64,000 bases of DNA. Source: Edaphobacter paludis (GTDB taxonomy: Bacteria; Acidobacteriota; Terriglobia; Terriglobales; Acidobacteriaceae). Below the pieces are notes generated by a model. It was not told the DNA's origin, made no database searches, and saw nothing but the letters and a program-made list of their open reading frames with translations. The stretch is taken from the NCBI RefSeq assembly GCF_039993895.1, contig NZ_CP121194.1:1302001-1366000 (forward strand). The letters are read 5' to 3'. This document shows, piece by piece, positions 17,430-26,186 of the stretch. The translations under genes were made by a program, and so were the position numbers. Position 1 is the first letter of the stretch, and every line of letters starts with the position of its first letter.

Positions 17430-19790
17430 CTAGAATGCAAAGCTCAGACGAGCCTGATAGCTACGCGGTACACCTACTGCTGTCCCGGAGAAAAGGCTGG
17501 CGAAATTGATCACATTCACGCGATTGCCGAGATTATCGACGTGGAACTCCATCTGCATATCGCGGTCTCCGCGGCGCAGCAGATGGATTCCGCCGGACAG
17601 ATCGATCGAGGAAGAGGGGCGCACCCGACCTCGGTCAAAGTTGACGGCATCCACGATCTGGTCGCCGTACGCCTTTCTTAACTGGTCCTGATCGGTGTCC
17701 GAATCAAGCTCCACTGGAAGCCCGCTGTTGTATTGCGCGTGTGCGCCTGCCCACAGACGGGGCAGGGGAGTCCAGCGGACCTGTGCGCGAAGCGTATTGC
17801 GCTGGTCCTGGGAGATGGGAAAGCGGGACGTATCGGCAAGTTCGCCCACTCCTTCATCGCCGAGCAGAAGGCCGCCTGTAATAGGACCGGCGGCCGTGCC
17901 GTTCTGATTCGAGTAGCTCAGCTGTGCCGTCAAGTGGTGCGAATCCGGAACACTGAGAGTGATCTCTTCGCCATGGATGCGTGCACTTCTGGTTGTAATG
18001 GGAAAAGAAACCCCAGTGTTGAGGAGCGTATCGTCATCCGCATAGTTTTGAACGTCGCGCAGGAAGATGTTTGCCGTGATGGTGAGTTTATCTGCCACCG
18101 TATTCGAGAACCCGACCTCAAAGTAATGGGCGCGACTGGGTTCGACAGGGAGTCGCTTGACGAAGCTGCTGACTGAATCGAGTGCGGACGAACTGGCAAG
18201 CAATAGATTCTCGACGGCCGGAAATTGAAAGACGCGGTCATAAGAAGCATGCAGCGTGAGATGGGCCACAGGGAAGAAGCGAGAGACGGCAACCCGTGGA
18301 CTCCACGCATCGTCGTGAACTACAAAGGAATAGTTGTCATAGCGCAGGCCGGCTGCGACATTCCAGTTGCCGAAGTACACGTTGTCTTCAAGAAAAGCGG
18401 CGGGCTCAGAGTCCCAGTGCTGCGCCTGAAAATTGAGTTGCTGCTGCGTTCCCGGATCGAAATAAGCAGGGTCGGTGATGGTGTAATTGAGGCGCTCCTG
18501 CACATGGCGGAGTATGGAATCCGCGCCGACTTTCCAATTGTGGTTGCCGTGATGTCCGGCGACATCGAAACGCGCCCAGCCCTGGCGGAAGCCGCGCTGC
18601 TGATTCACGATGATCGGAGTGGACTGAGTATTGGATTGCAAACTGGCATCGGTGTCGAGAGCGCTTCCGGCGGCGGTCAGCAGCAGGTCAGGCGACACCG
18701 TATGCTGCCAGGAAGCGCTGCCGCCATATTGGCTGCTGTCGCGCGCCTGCCGCTGACCGGCTTGCTCCTGCACCGCTTCGTTGGGAACACTGGCGCGCAG
18801 AGAGGCCTGCGAAAAATCCAGATGAAGCGTATCGCTTTGCGAGAGTGTGATCTCTTCGTCGACCCGTGAATTTTGGGCGTTCGCGTGATTGCCGAAGTTT
18901 TCGAGCACAGGTGGATCGAGATAACGGTCGGTGCGATAGCCCTGGGCGAAGACCGCCAATTGCTGCCGTGCCGTGCCATAGCTTACGTCGACATCGCCGG
19001 TTGCCGTAGCAAAGCTGCCTCCGGAGATCGCAAGATTGCCATGCCATCCCCGCGCCGCTCCCGGCGCGGTTGTGATGTCGATGACCCCGCCGAGGCTGCG
19101 CCCATACTCCGCGGGAATTCCTGCCGTACGCACCTGCGCGGAGTCCACCTGGTTGGCCGGGATCGGCATGGCGAAGGCGGGCGAAAGGTTCTCTGTCCTC
19201 GGCACTCCATTGATCACCAGTTGGGTCTGATACTCCGAGCCTCGGGGATGCAGCACGCCATTGGCTTCAAAGATCCATCCCGGCTGGTCCGCAATGACGT
19301 CAAGGAAGCCTCTGCCGGGCTGCGACGGGAGTTTGGCGGCAATCTGGTCCTGTCCGATGGCAACCGCGGAACTCGCCTGAATTCCATCCAGCATATTTGC
19401 TGTGGACGAAACAGTGATGCTCTCTTGCACGGGAGCGACATCCAGACGAACTGTCATCCGCAACGGCAATGTTGATCGAACCTGAAACGGTAGTACTACG
19501 GGAGTGAAGCCGGTCGCGTCGATCTTAAGTGCGTAGTTGCCAAACAGAAGATGGGTGATATTGAAGCGGCCATCGCTTCCGGTCTCGAAGTGTTTCAAAA
19601 ATAGTCCGTTCTCGCCTTCCACTGTTCCACTTACCATCAAGGGGGTGGCGCCGGCAACGATCTCTCCGAGGACCTCGCCGCGTTCGCTCTGCGCGAAGAG
19701 GTGGGTGCTGAAACCTGTTACCACGAAGATAAGACAAACGATAGAGCAAAAGAACCGGAGTCGGGCAGTGTGTAGGAAAGAGAACAACAT
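17430..19790 (-). CDS. TonB-dependent outer-membrane receptor with carboxypeptidase-like N-terminal domain
   Basis: The 786-residue protein starts with a signal peptide (FFCSIVCLIFVVTGFSTHLFAQ). A CarboxypepD regulatory-like domain follows (about 38-115, GSDGRFNITHLLFGNYALKI), then the plug domain (about 125-250, including VINGVPRTENLSP). The 22-strand barrel ends with the aromatic terminus SYQARLSFAF. This is the Oar-like architecture common in Acidobacteriota and Bacteroidota. Such receptors import large ligands using TonB energy. The galactoside region lies beyond murA on the same strand, so a glycan ligand is possible, but no motif shows it. It is shorter than the typical ~1100-residue Oar proteins. 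Confidence 0.85.
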   Translation of the reverse strand: MLFSFLHTARLRFFCSIVCLIFVVTGFSTHLFAQSERGEVLGEIVAGATPLMVSGTVEGENGLFLKHFETGSDGRFNITHLLFGNYALKIDATGFTPVVLPFQVRSTLPLRMTVRLDVAPVQESITVSSTANMLDGIQASSAVAIGQDQIAAKLPSQPGRGFLDVIADQPGWIFEANGVLHPRGSEYQTQLVINGVPRTENLSPAFAMPIPANQVDSAQVRTAGIPAEYGRSLGGVIDITTAPGAARGWHGNLAISGGSFATATGDVDVSYGTARQQLAVFAQGYRTDRYLDPPVLENFGNHANAQNSRVDEEITLSQSDTLHLDFSQASLRASVPNEAVQEQAGQRQARDSSQYGGSASWQHTVSPDLLLTAAGSALDTDASLQSNTQSTPIIVNQQRGFRQGWARFDVAGHHGNHNWKVGADSILRHVQERLNYTITDPAYFDPGTQQQLNFQAQHWDSEPAAFLEDNVYFGNWNVAAGLRYDNYSFVVHDDAWSPRVAVSRFFPVAHLTLHASYDRVFQFPAVENLLLASSSALDSVSSFVKRLPVEPSRAHYFEVGFSNTVADKLTITANIFLRDVQNYADDDTLLNTGVSFPITTRSARIHGEEITLSVPDSHHLTAQLSYSNQNGTAAGPITGGLLLGDEGVGELADTSRFPISQDQRNTLRAQVRWTPLPRLWAGAHAQYNSGLPVELDSDTDQDQLRKAYGDQIVDAVNFDRGRVRPSSSIDLSGGIHLLRRGDRDMQMEFHVDNLGNRVNVINFASLFSGTAVGVPRSYQARLSFAF

Positions 19791-19888
19791 GCAGGTTTAT
19801 TCCTGACGGTAAGCGCTGCGATTTGACTCGATGGGCTCCCTAAATCATGATAACTGCGATATGGATTGCCGTAGAGTTCCTGCTTTTA

Positions 19889-19917
19889 TTGCTGGGTTTC
19901 CCTAGCGGTGCTATCCT
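19889..19917 (+). promoter_or_regulatory. Sigma-70-type promoter for rpsO
   Basis: TTGCTG and TATCCT are separated by 17 bases and lie 49 bases before the GTG start of rpsO. Both boxes match the housekeeping consensus at 4 of 6 positions or better. Confidence 0.55.
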
Positions 19918-19965
19918 AACGTAGACACTAAGAGTGGACTAGAAGACTAGGAGTAAAAGACATCT

Positions 19966-20232
19966 GTGCTGGCATCTGCTAAAAAGACAGACATTATTGC
20001 GAAGTTCCGTACACACGACTCAGATACCGGGAGTCCCGAAGTTCAGATCGCGATTTTAAGTGAGCGCATCGGCGAGTTGACGGAGCATTTCAAGACCCAC
20101 AAGAAGGACCACGGATCGCGCCGCGGGCTTCTCATGCTCGTGAGCAAGCGCCGCGGTTTGCTTGATTACCTGAAGAAGTGCGATGCCGACCGCTATCGCG
20201 AGGTAATCGATAAGTTGGGAATCCGCAAGTAG
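19966..20232 (+). CDS. rpsO: 30S ribosomal protein S15
   Basis: This 88-residue protein binds 16S rRNA early in assembly of the small-subunit platform. It has the full S15 pattern, including [39 protein letters not shown] and LLDYLKK. The gene uses a GTG start, supported by TAGGAG 10 bases upstream; no ATG fits. It is followed by pnp, the conserved rpsO-pnp order in which both transcripts are commonly processed and autoregulated. Confidence 0.97.
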   Translation: MLASAKKTDIIAKFRTHDSDTGSPEVQIAILSERIGELTEHFKTHKKDHGSRRGLLMLVSKRRGLLDYLKKCDADRYREVIDKLGIRK

Positions 20233-20564
20233 CGCATTGTCTCCGGAGACACCGTTCAATCCTATGGAAGCATGCACGGCCCGCTCTCGTTCGGCTGCAA
20301 CTTCTCGTGCAAGGTCACGCAAGACCTTGTCGCTGAAGTCGCTGACGATGAGCGGGCGGTGTGCTGTCCAGGCATTTTCCGGAGCCGGACACTTGAACTT
20401 TGCGGAAGATCTATTACGGTGCAGCTTGCTGACGGCTCGATAGCCGGTTCAGCGGAGCTGCACTTTTTCGCGCCCGACAGGATGACGCGATACAACAGTT
20501 ATTGATAGATAGATAAACTCAAGTTCCTTTATATATAGATAGATAAACGAGAGAAGAGGGCAAC
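20233..20564 (+). other. rpsO-pnp intergenic region with 14-base direct repeat
   Basis: This 332-base spacer has no convincing gene; a 77-codon frame at 20272-20505 lacks a ribosome-binding site. Near pnp, the sequence ATAGATAGATAAAC occurs twice (20505-20518 and 20535-20548), 30 bases apart, in an AT-rich leader. PNPase genes in other bacteria are controlled through structures in this leader, so the repeat may matter for regulation. That is inference. Confidence 0.45.
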
Positions 20565-22988
20565 ATGAAGCAGGACGTTACAGTTGAGCTTGCCGGCGGC
20601 AAGCAGATTAAATTTGAGACAGGGCGCATGGCCAAGCAGGCCTCCGGCGCAGCGCTTACCACCAGCGGCGACAACGTAATTCTGGCGACTGCAGTCGCCT
20701 CGCCCGACCCCAAGGAAGGCATCGACTTCTTCCCCCTCACGGTTGAGTATCGCGAGTTCACCTACGCGGGTGGCCGCATCCCGGGCGGGTTCATCAAACG
20801 CGAAGGCCGTCCCAGCGAGAAGGAGATTCTGACCAGCCGTCAGATCGACCGTCCTATCCGTCCTCTGTTCCCTGAGGCCTTCCGCAACGAGACCCAGGTT
20901 GTTGCCTTCGTCTACTCCGCGGACAAGGAAAACGATCCCGACGTGCTCGGTATCAATGGCGCAAGCTGCGCGCTCGCCCTTTCGGATATCCCCTTTCACG
21001 GTCCTGTAGGTGCGGTACGCATCGGCCACATCGATGGACAGTACATCGTCAACCCCACCTATGCGGAGCGCGCCAAGAGCACGCTGAACATTATGGTTGT
21101 CGGCACCAAAGACGGCATCGTGATGGTCGAGTCCGGGTCAAAGGAGACCTCGGAGGAATCGGTTGTCGGCGCCATCGAGTTCGCTCATGTCGAGATCAAG
21201 AAGATCTGTGCAGCGATTGAAGATCTGGTCAGCCGCGCAGGCAAGACCAAGCGTCTCGTCACTGCGGTCGAGATCGATCACGAATATCTCAACGGCCTGA
21301 CTGCAAAGATTGGCGCGAAGTTGAAGGACGCGCTCGACACCCAGAAGCATCCGAAGTTCGAAAGCTACGCGCTGGTCAAGGAGATCAAGGACGAGCTCAA
21401 GCGCGACCTCCCCGAAGGCGATGCCGTGGCTGCGAAGAAGCTCAGCAAGTACTATGAGCTGCTCCGCGAAAACATCTTCCGCGAGCAGGTGCTGAAGGAG
21501 CGTATCCGCCCCGATCACCGCGCTTTCGATCAGATTCGCCAGGTCACAATTGAGGTTGGAGTGCTGCCCCGCGTCCACGGCTCCGCTCTGTTTACTCGCG
21601 GAGAGACCCAGGCCCTTGTCAGCGCGACACTCGGCACGACCGACGATGCGCAGCGCATGGAGAGCTACGAAGGCGAGCAGAAGCGTCGCTTCATGCTGCA
21701 CTATAACTTCCCGCCGTTCTCCGTCGGCGAAGTTGGTCGTATGACCGGCGTCGGACGCCGCGAGATTGGTCACGGCGCGCTTGCGTTCCGTGCCATCGAA
21801 GCTGTTCTGCCGGGCGAAGACGAATCGCCATATACGTTGCGCGTCGTCTCCGACATTCTTGAGTCGAACGGTTCCTCTTCGATGGCGACGGTTTGCGGCG
21901 CATCGCTTGCGCTGATGCAGGCTGGTATTCCCATCAAGGGATCGGTTGCGGGCGTTGCGATGGGACTCGTCAAAGACGGCGATAACTACGCCATCCTGAC
22001 CGATATCGCCGGTGCTGAAGACCACTACGGCGACATGGACTTCAAGGTTGCCGGTACGCGTAAAGGCATCACCGCGCTCCAGATGGACATCAAGATCATG
22101 GGCATCACGCCGCAGATCATGCGTGAGGCACTTGAGCAGGCACGTCATGGCCGTCTGTCCTTGTTGGACACGATGGATGCTGTGATCGCCGGCGCGCGCG
22201 AAGAGAAGTCGCAGTTTGCTCCGCGCATTCACACCATCCAGATTCCGACCGACAAGATTCGCGATCTCATCGGACCTGGTGGCAAGGTCATCCGCGGCAT
22301 CGTCGAGGCCACTGGGGTCAAGATCGATGTGGACGACACCGGTCGAGTCAACGTTGCTTCGAGCGACGCCGATGGACTGGCGCGCGCGATCCAGATGATC
22401 AGCGACATCACCGCAGTGCCCGAGGTTGGCAAAACTTATCTCGGTAAGGTGGTCCGGCTGGCCGAGTTCGGCGCATTCGTCGAGATCTTCCCCGGCACCG
22501 ACGGTCTGCTTCACGTCTCCGAGATCGCGGAGCATCGCGTCAAGGAGGTCAAGGATGAACTCCGCGAGGGCGACCAGATTCTGGTGAAGGTACTCGCCAT
22601 CGAAGGCAACCGCATCAAGCTTTCGCGCAAGGCTGTTCTGCGTGAGCAGCGCGCCAAGCTGGGGCTGCCCGAGCCGGGACAAGTCGGCATCGATGGTGCG
22701 GCCGAGGCTCACCCTCGTGCAGCAGCGTCGGAGGAGAATGCCGCCGATCTTGAAGATGGCGACTTTGACGATGACGGCGACGAGTTGGATGAGGAGCCTG
22801 ACTTCAACCAAGCGGACGAGGCTGTTCCCGCAACTGCCGGACAAGCCGCAGGCGCTCCTGCCGGACCCGGCGGACAGCGTCGGCCAGGCGGCGGCAGACG
22901 TCGTCGCAGCGGACGCCGCGGCGGACCAGGCGCAGGTGGTTCGGGCGGTGGTGCCCCTCGTACGGGCGGCAATAGTGGTAATCAGTAG
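20565..22988 (+). CDS. pnp: Polyribonucleotide nucleotidyltransferase (PNPase)
   Basis: PNPase is a trimeric 3'-to-5' phosphorolytic exoribonuclease of the RNA degradosome. The 807-residue protein has two RNase PH domains joined by a helical linker (FFPLTVEYREFTYAGGRIPGG in the first; HYNFPPFSVGE and DHYGDMDFKVAGT in the second). A KH domain (KIRDLIGPGGKVIRGI) and an S1 domain (YLGKVVRLAEFGAFVEIFPG) follow. After about residue 710 comes an acidic stretch (EENAADLEDGDFDDDGDELD) and then a Gly/Arg-rich basic tail, about 100 residues longer than E. coli PNPase. The tail may bind RNA or partners. It follows rpsO and ends at a strong terminator. Confidence 0.97.
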   Translation: MKQDVTVELAGGKQIKFETGRMAKQASGAALTTSGDNVILATAVASPDPKEGIDFFPLTVEYREFTYAGGRIPGGFIKREGRPSEKEILTSRQIDRPIRPLFPEAFRNETQVVAFVYSADKENDPDVLGINGASCALALSDIPFHGPVGAVRIGHIDGQYIVNPTYAERAKSTLNIMVVGTKDGIVMVESGSKETSEESVVGAIEFAHVEIKKICAAIEDLVSRAGKTKRLVTAVEIDHEYLNGLTAKIGAKLKDALDTQKHPKFESYALVKEIKDELKRDLPEGDAVAAKKLSKYYELLRENIFREQVLKERIRPDHRAFDQIRQVTIEVGVLPRVHGSALFTRGETQALVSATLGTTDDAQRMESYEGEQKRRFMLHYNFPPFSVGEVGRMTGVGRREIGHGALAFRAIEAVLPGEDESPYTLRVVSDILESNGSSSMATVCGASLALMQAGIPIKGSVAGVAMGLVKDGDNYAILTDIAGAEDHYGDMDFKVAGTRKGITALQMDIKIMGITPQIMREALEQARHGRLSLLDTMDAVIAGAREEKSQFAPRIHTIQIPTDKIRDLIGPGGKVIRGIVEATGVKIDVDDTGRVNVASSDADGLARAIQMISDITAVPEVGKTYLGKVVRLAEFGAFVEIFPGTDGLLHVSEIAEHRVKEVKDELREGDQILVKVLAIEGNRIKLSRKAVLREQRAKLGLPEPGQVGIDGAAEAHPRAAASEENAADLEDGDFDDDGDELDEEPDFNQADEAVPATAGQAAGAPAGPGGQRRPGGGRRRRSGRRGGPGAGGSGGGAPRTGGNSGNQ

Positions 22989-23007
22989 TATTTGTCTGGA
23001 AGATAAG

Positions 23008-23045
23008 AGAAGGGCCGCGCAGATTGCGCGGCCCTTCTGCTTTTT
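23008..23045 (+). terminator. Rho-independent terminator after pnp
   Basis: A perfect 13-bp stem (AGAAGGGCCGCGC with GCGCGGCCCTTCT), a 5-base loop and a downstream GCTTTTT tract lie 20 bases after the pnp stop. Confidence 0.93.
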
Positions 23046-23100
23046 ACGCAGCAACCTGCAACTTAGATCATGGCGACCGAAAGGCAGCGATAGAAGAATG

Positions 23101-23985
23101 AGACGTACGATCTGGATCGCGTTTGGTGCGCTGTGTGTCATGCTCTCGAGTTCGTGGCTGCTTCCCGCCGAGGACTTGAATGCATTGCCGATTGCGCAGC
23201 AAGGTTGTTTCTATGGGGTTGTTGGGTTGGCGGCGGGGATGCTTTCGTATCGGCAACTATGGGGGCGATTGAAGCGGCGGGAGTGGCTGTGTTTGCAATT
23301 GGCTGGACTGAGTGTTCTGCTGCTTGGTTTGCCCACCGTTCTTAGCGAATGGGTACGCGATGGGATGTCGGATATCAGCCGAGCGGCTCTCTTTGCTTTG
23401 GTGCCGTTCGTCGTTGTGGTGGTTGCGGCCGCGCGCGAACTGGAGCCTGGAGTGCGTCGCTTCTTTGTTCCCGCGTTGATTGGCTTTGGAGGCGCTTTAT
23501 TGCTGCTCCCGTTCAACTTTCCCATGTCGGTGCGCGGACAAGCCATGTTCGGCGTTCTTCTGCTGGTTATCGTTCTGGTCGGCTTTGCCAGTGAATGGAT
23601 CTATCGGCTGCTTCGCGGGTTCGGCATGATGGAGGCTTTGGCCGTAATCTGTCTTTCTAATGCCGTGTTTCTTGCGGCCTGTCACTTTGCAGGCTTGCCT
23701 TTTGCGGAGAGTTGGAGTGGAGCATCGGCTTTGATCTCAATTCACTCGCTGTACAGTTTGCTGGAGCTGCTTCTTCTGGTGTGGTTGCTGCGCGAGATGA
23801 CGCCTGTGCGTCTCGCTGCGCGGTATCTGGTGGTTCCACTTTTTACCGTGCTGGAAGGTCTTGTATTTTTGCGCCCTGCTCCGACGGTGCGGATGGGGGC
23901 GGGACTGGTTTTGCTGGTGTTTGGGGTTGGGTACATTCTGTTTTCGAGGGGTGGAGACTCTGATGCGGTGCTCTCGATTCGGTGA
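23101..23985 (+). CDS. Multi-pass membrane protein, possibly DMT/EamA-like
   Basis: The 294-residue product has about ten hydrophobic helices with short loops. The middle segment LPTVLSEWVRDGMSDISRAALFALVPFVVVVVAA resembles the helix 3-4 region of EamA/drug-metabolite transporters. The chosen ATG follows a TAGAAGAATG context just after the pnp terminator; an open extension upstream runs through pnp and is a shadow. The first helix ends near VMLSSSWLLPAE. Family assignment is tentative and the substrate is unknown. Confidence 0.6.
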   Translation, partial: RRTIWIAFGALCVMLSSSWLLPAEDLNALPIAQQGCFYGVVGLAAGMLSYRQLWGRLKRREWLCLQLAGLSVLLLGLPTVLSEWVRDGMSDISRAALFALVPFVVVVVAAARELEPGVRRFFVPALIGFGGALLLLPFNFPMSVRGQAMFGVLLLVIVLVGFASEWIYRLLRGFGMMEALAVICLSNAVFLAACHFAGLPFAESWSGASALISIHSLYSLLELLLLVWLLREMTPVRLAARYLVVPLFTVLEGLVFLRPAPTVRMGAGLVLLVFGVGYILFSRGGDSDAVLSIR

Positions 23986-24018
23986 CTTTCCTCTTGAGAG
24001 AGCGGTACACTTCCTTGA

Positions 24019-24429
24019 ATGGCTGCTTCCATGTACATCGTGGTCGAGGGTGAAGACCCGGGGTTCGATACCTTCGTGAATGGGCGTTCGCTGGCCCGGC
24101 ATGAGGACGCTCTTGAAAAGCTCGCGCTCAGTCTCGGGGTGCGTCCGCTGATTGAGTTCTTCTCTGCGGACGAGAACTCGATGGCGCTGCTGATCGAGGA
24201 GGGTGCAGGCGACCAGGAGTTGCTGCGAAAGCTTCCGCCGCCGCAATGGTATCCGCCTGCCGATGGCCTGAAGACGGTCCAGGCGCTTTTGCAGGCCCTA
24301 CGGGATGACCCCCAGCAGCTAGGGACCGAAGGGAAACAGGTGATCTCTGAACTGAAGGAGTATGCGGAGGTTCTCGAAAAAGCCCGGGACAGGGAGATGC
24401 GCTGGCATCTGGCCGTGAGCTGGCGCTAG
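24019..24429 (+). CDS. Hypothetical protein, 136 aa, cytoplasmic
   Basis: No family is recognised. The protein is acidic, has no signal peptide or membrane helix, and appears alpha/beta at the N-terminus (MYIVVEGEDPGFDTFVNG) and helical at the C-terminus (GTEGKQVISELKEYAEVLEKARDREMR). Translation may begin at the second ATG (24031). Codon use and GC content match the neighbouring chromosomal genes, unlike the transposon that follows. The gene sits just before a dispersed repeat carrying an IS1595-type insertion. Confidence 0.65.
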   Translation: MAASMYIVVEGEDPGFDTFVNGRSLARHEDALEKLALSLGVRPLIEFFSADENSMALLIEEGAGDQELLRKLPPPQWYPPADGLKTVQALLQALRDDPQQLGTEGKQVISELKEYAEVLEKARDREMRWHLAVSWR

Positions 24430-24460
24430 TTCGGCGACGTTTTTCTGGCGTTATGTAAGT

Positions 24461-24514
24461 ACCCCCCCTCCCCGTACTTAGGTCCTAAAGTCTTCAAAAT
24501 AAATGACCTAAGTC
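24461..24514. repeat. Dispersed repeat, copy A, left part
   Basis: A C-tract, GTACTT and AAAGTCTT, ending in CCTAAGTC, match the copy at 34889-34944. The repeat is interrupted here by the transposon at 24515-27371 and resumes at 27372. Confidence 0.75.
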
Positions 24515-24538
24515 GGTATAAATATATTTGACTAACCC
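24515..24538 (+). repeat. Left terminal inverted repeat of IS1595 element 1
   Basis: It begins GGTATAAATATA followed by TTTGACTAACCC. It pairs with 27348-27371 (reverse complement GGCATAAACATA then CTTGCCTAACCC). Confidence 0.88.
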
Positions 24539-24563
24539 ATATATTCCTGCTATCGTTCTGTCT

Positions 24564-25559
24564 ATGGAAAGCCCAAAGACATTACTCGAAGCGATTCAAT
24601 ACTTTAGCGATGAGCAGACTTGTATCGACACCGTTGCGATGATGCGCTGGCCGGAGGGTGTGCGGTGTGGTTACTGTGATGCCGACAAACCTTATTACCT
24701 GAAGACTCAGAAGCGGTGGAAGTGCCGCTCCTGCCGCAAACAATTCTCGGTGAAGGTGAACTCAATCTTTGAGGATTCTCCTATCTCGCTTAAGAAATGG
24801 CTCCCCGCGCTCTGGCTCTTGGTCAATTGCAAGAATGGCGTCTCCAGCTATGAGATTGCCAAAGATTTAGGCGTCACTCAGAAGTCGGCATGGTTCATGC
24901 TCCAACGGCTCCGGCTGGCCCTCAGAGCGCGGGATTTCAGCTTCAAGATGGGCAGCGGTGAGGGCGGGGCGGTTGAAGTGGACGAAACCTTCATCGGCGG
25001 CAAACCAGCGAACATGCACAAGGAACGGCGGCTCAGAATCGCCCGTATCCAGAGCCAGCAAGCGCGGACGGTCAATAATTATGGCCGTGCTGGTAAAGCT
25101 GCCATCATGGGCATGTACGACCGTGAGGCTAGGCAGGTGAGGGCAACCGTCGTCCCCAACGTCAAGCGTGAGACTTTACAGAATGAGATTCTGGCCAATA
25201 TCGAACACGGCTCTGTGATCTATAGCGATCAGGCTGTTTCCTATAACGCGCTACACGAGAAGTACGTCCATGAGACCGTGAGCCATGTAGACGCTTACGT
25301 GCGCGGTCAGGTGCATACCAACTGCTTAGAGAACTTCTGGTCGCTCACCAAGCGCACCTTACGCGGAACCTACGTCGCTGTAGAGCCATTCCACCTAGAC
25401 CGCTATGTTGATGAGCAGGTATTCCGTTTCAACCATCGCGCCACCCGCGATAACCCATTGAACGATGCTGACCGCTTCTATATCGCACTCTCTCAGGTCG
25501 CAAACAAGCGTCTCACCTATGCCGAGCTAACCGGCAAGGTGGGTACGACGCAAGCCTAA
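24564..25559 (+). CDS. IS1595-family (ISXO2-like) transposase
   Basis: This 331-residue transposase has an N-terminal zinc ribbon (CGYCDADKPYYLKTQKRWKCRSC, two CxxC pairs). A helix-turn-helix-like part follows (SSYEIAKDLGVTQKSAWFMLQRLR). The ISXO2-type DDE domain then begins with EVDETFIGGK. The next acidic position is probably YSDQAVSYNALH, and the last lies in TNCLENFWSLTKR. Length and order match the family. The ATG at 24564 lies 50 bases inside the left end; an in-frame start at 24528 would lie inside the terminal repeat. The gene appears intact. Confidence 0.93.
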   Translation: MESPKTLLEAIQYFSDEQTCIDTVAMMRWPEGVRCGYCDADKPYYLKTQKRWKCRSCRKQFSVKVNSIFEDSPISLKKWLPALWLLVNCKNGVSSYEIAKDLGVTQKSAWFMLQRLRLALRARDFSFKMGSGEGGAVEVDETFIGGKPANMHKERRLRIARIQSQQARTVNNYGRAGKAAIMGMYDREARQVRATVVPNVKRETLQNEILANIEHGSVIYSDQAVSYNALHEKYVHETVSHVDAYVRGQVHTNCLENFWSLTKRTLRGTYVAVEPFHLDRYVDEQVFRFNHRATRDNPLNDADRFYIALSQVANKRLTYAELTGKVGTTQA

Positions 25560-25738
25560 CCCTTACTTTGCAAAGCGCGGCCCGAAGCCGAAGATTTAGG
25601 CTTGGGGCCTTTGGGTTGGCGCACGGATTCGATGGCCGATTGGTCGTGGAGCATGGCCGTCAATTCCGGCTTCGTCACCGTCATCACTGAACGTAAGGCG
25701 TCGTTGAATCTCGCCATTTCTGGCGTGGAGGATTTCAT
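25556..25738 (-). CDS. Small basic IS1595 passenger protein, 60 aa
   Basis: The frame runs against the transposase gene and overlaps its stop by 4 bases. The protein has MARFNDALRSVMTVTKPEL near its start and a Lys/Pro/Ser-rich tail (PKGPKPKSS). A similar F-x-x-x-L-R motif followed by K and EL occurs in the 63-residue passenger of the second element at 44590. No clear ribosome-binding site is seen. Function is unknown; a small DNA-binding or accessory role is a guess. Confidence 0.5.
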   Translation of the reverse strand: MKSSTPEMARFNDALRSVMTVTKPELTAMLHDQSAIESVRQPKGPKPKSSASGRALQSKG

Positions 25739-25778
25739 GCGGCTATGATAGCGCAATCCTGAAAGGGAGGTCTCTTGA

Positions 25779-26075
25779 ATGGCACGTAAGAGAGGAAGTA
25801 GCGTGCCTCCGCACGTTCAAATAGCAATTAACATTTTTGAGATTGCTGATCTTTGCAGGCGCGAGAATAATGCTTTGCGAAGCATTTTGCGTAAGCAGGG
25901 TCTATCTGACGCAGCAATTCGGAGTAGAGTGCAGCGCCTGCTCCAAAAGCCGGAAGCTGACGAGACCGGAGCGCAACTCCTGAAGCTAGTATGCGAAGAA
26001 AGTCTGAAGCGCTATCAAGACATCGATCTTGCAGGTTGGCTTTCAAAAGCTGAGATAAAAGGTAGACCTCAATAG
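25779..26075 (+). CDS. Hypothetical passenger protein, 98 aa
   Basis: No family is recognised. The protein is rich in helix-forming residues, with RRENNALRSILRKQGLSDA and AIRSRVQRLLQKPEADE suggesting an amphipathic helical fold, and has no signal peptide. A good ribosome-binding site (AGGGAGG) lies about 11 bases upstream of the ATG. It lies inside the IS1595 element, between the antisense 60-residue gene and a terminator, and has lower GC than chromosomal neighbours. Confidence 0.6.
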   Translation: MARKRGSSVPPHVQIAINIFEIADLCRRENNALRSILRKQGLSDAAIRSRVQRLLQKPEADETGAQLLKLVCEESLKRYQDIDLAGWLSKAEIKGRPQ

Positions 26076-26152
26076 ATTCGCCTTGATTCACAACATGCTC
26101 CATGCGAAGATTCGCGTAGAGCGATCACGCCCGATTGCCCATCAAAGATCAG

Positions 26153-26186
26153 AAACGGCCACCCCTGGCAGGGTGGTCGTTTTATT
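26153..26186. terminator. Terminator between converging passenger genes
   Basis: A 12-bp stem (AAACGGCCACCC with GGGTGGTCGTTT, one G-T pair) and a 6-base loop are followed by TTATTTTA. It separates the plus-strand 98-residue gene from the minus-strand genes. Confidence 0.8.

Noticed and set aside
20272-20505. 77-codon frame between rpsO and pnp
   Set aside because: No ribosome-binding site, no recognisable fold, and position in a known regulatory spacer.
22642-23100. N-terminal extension of the membrane protein gene into pnp
   Set aside because: The extension crosses the pnp terminator and lies within pnp; the ATG at 23101 begins directly before the first helix.
21138-23141. 667-codon open frame on the minus strand
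   Set aside because: It lies fully antisense to pnp, whose protein is unmistakable; the product shows no domain and arises from codon bias.
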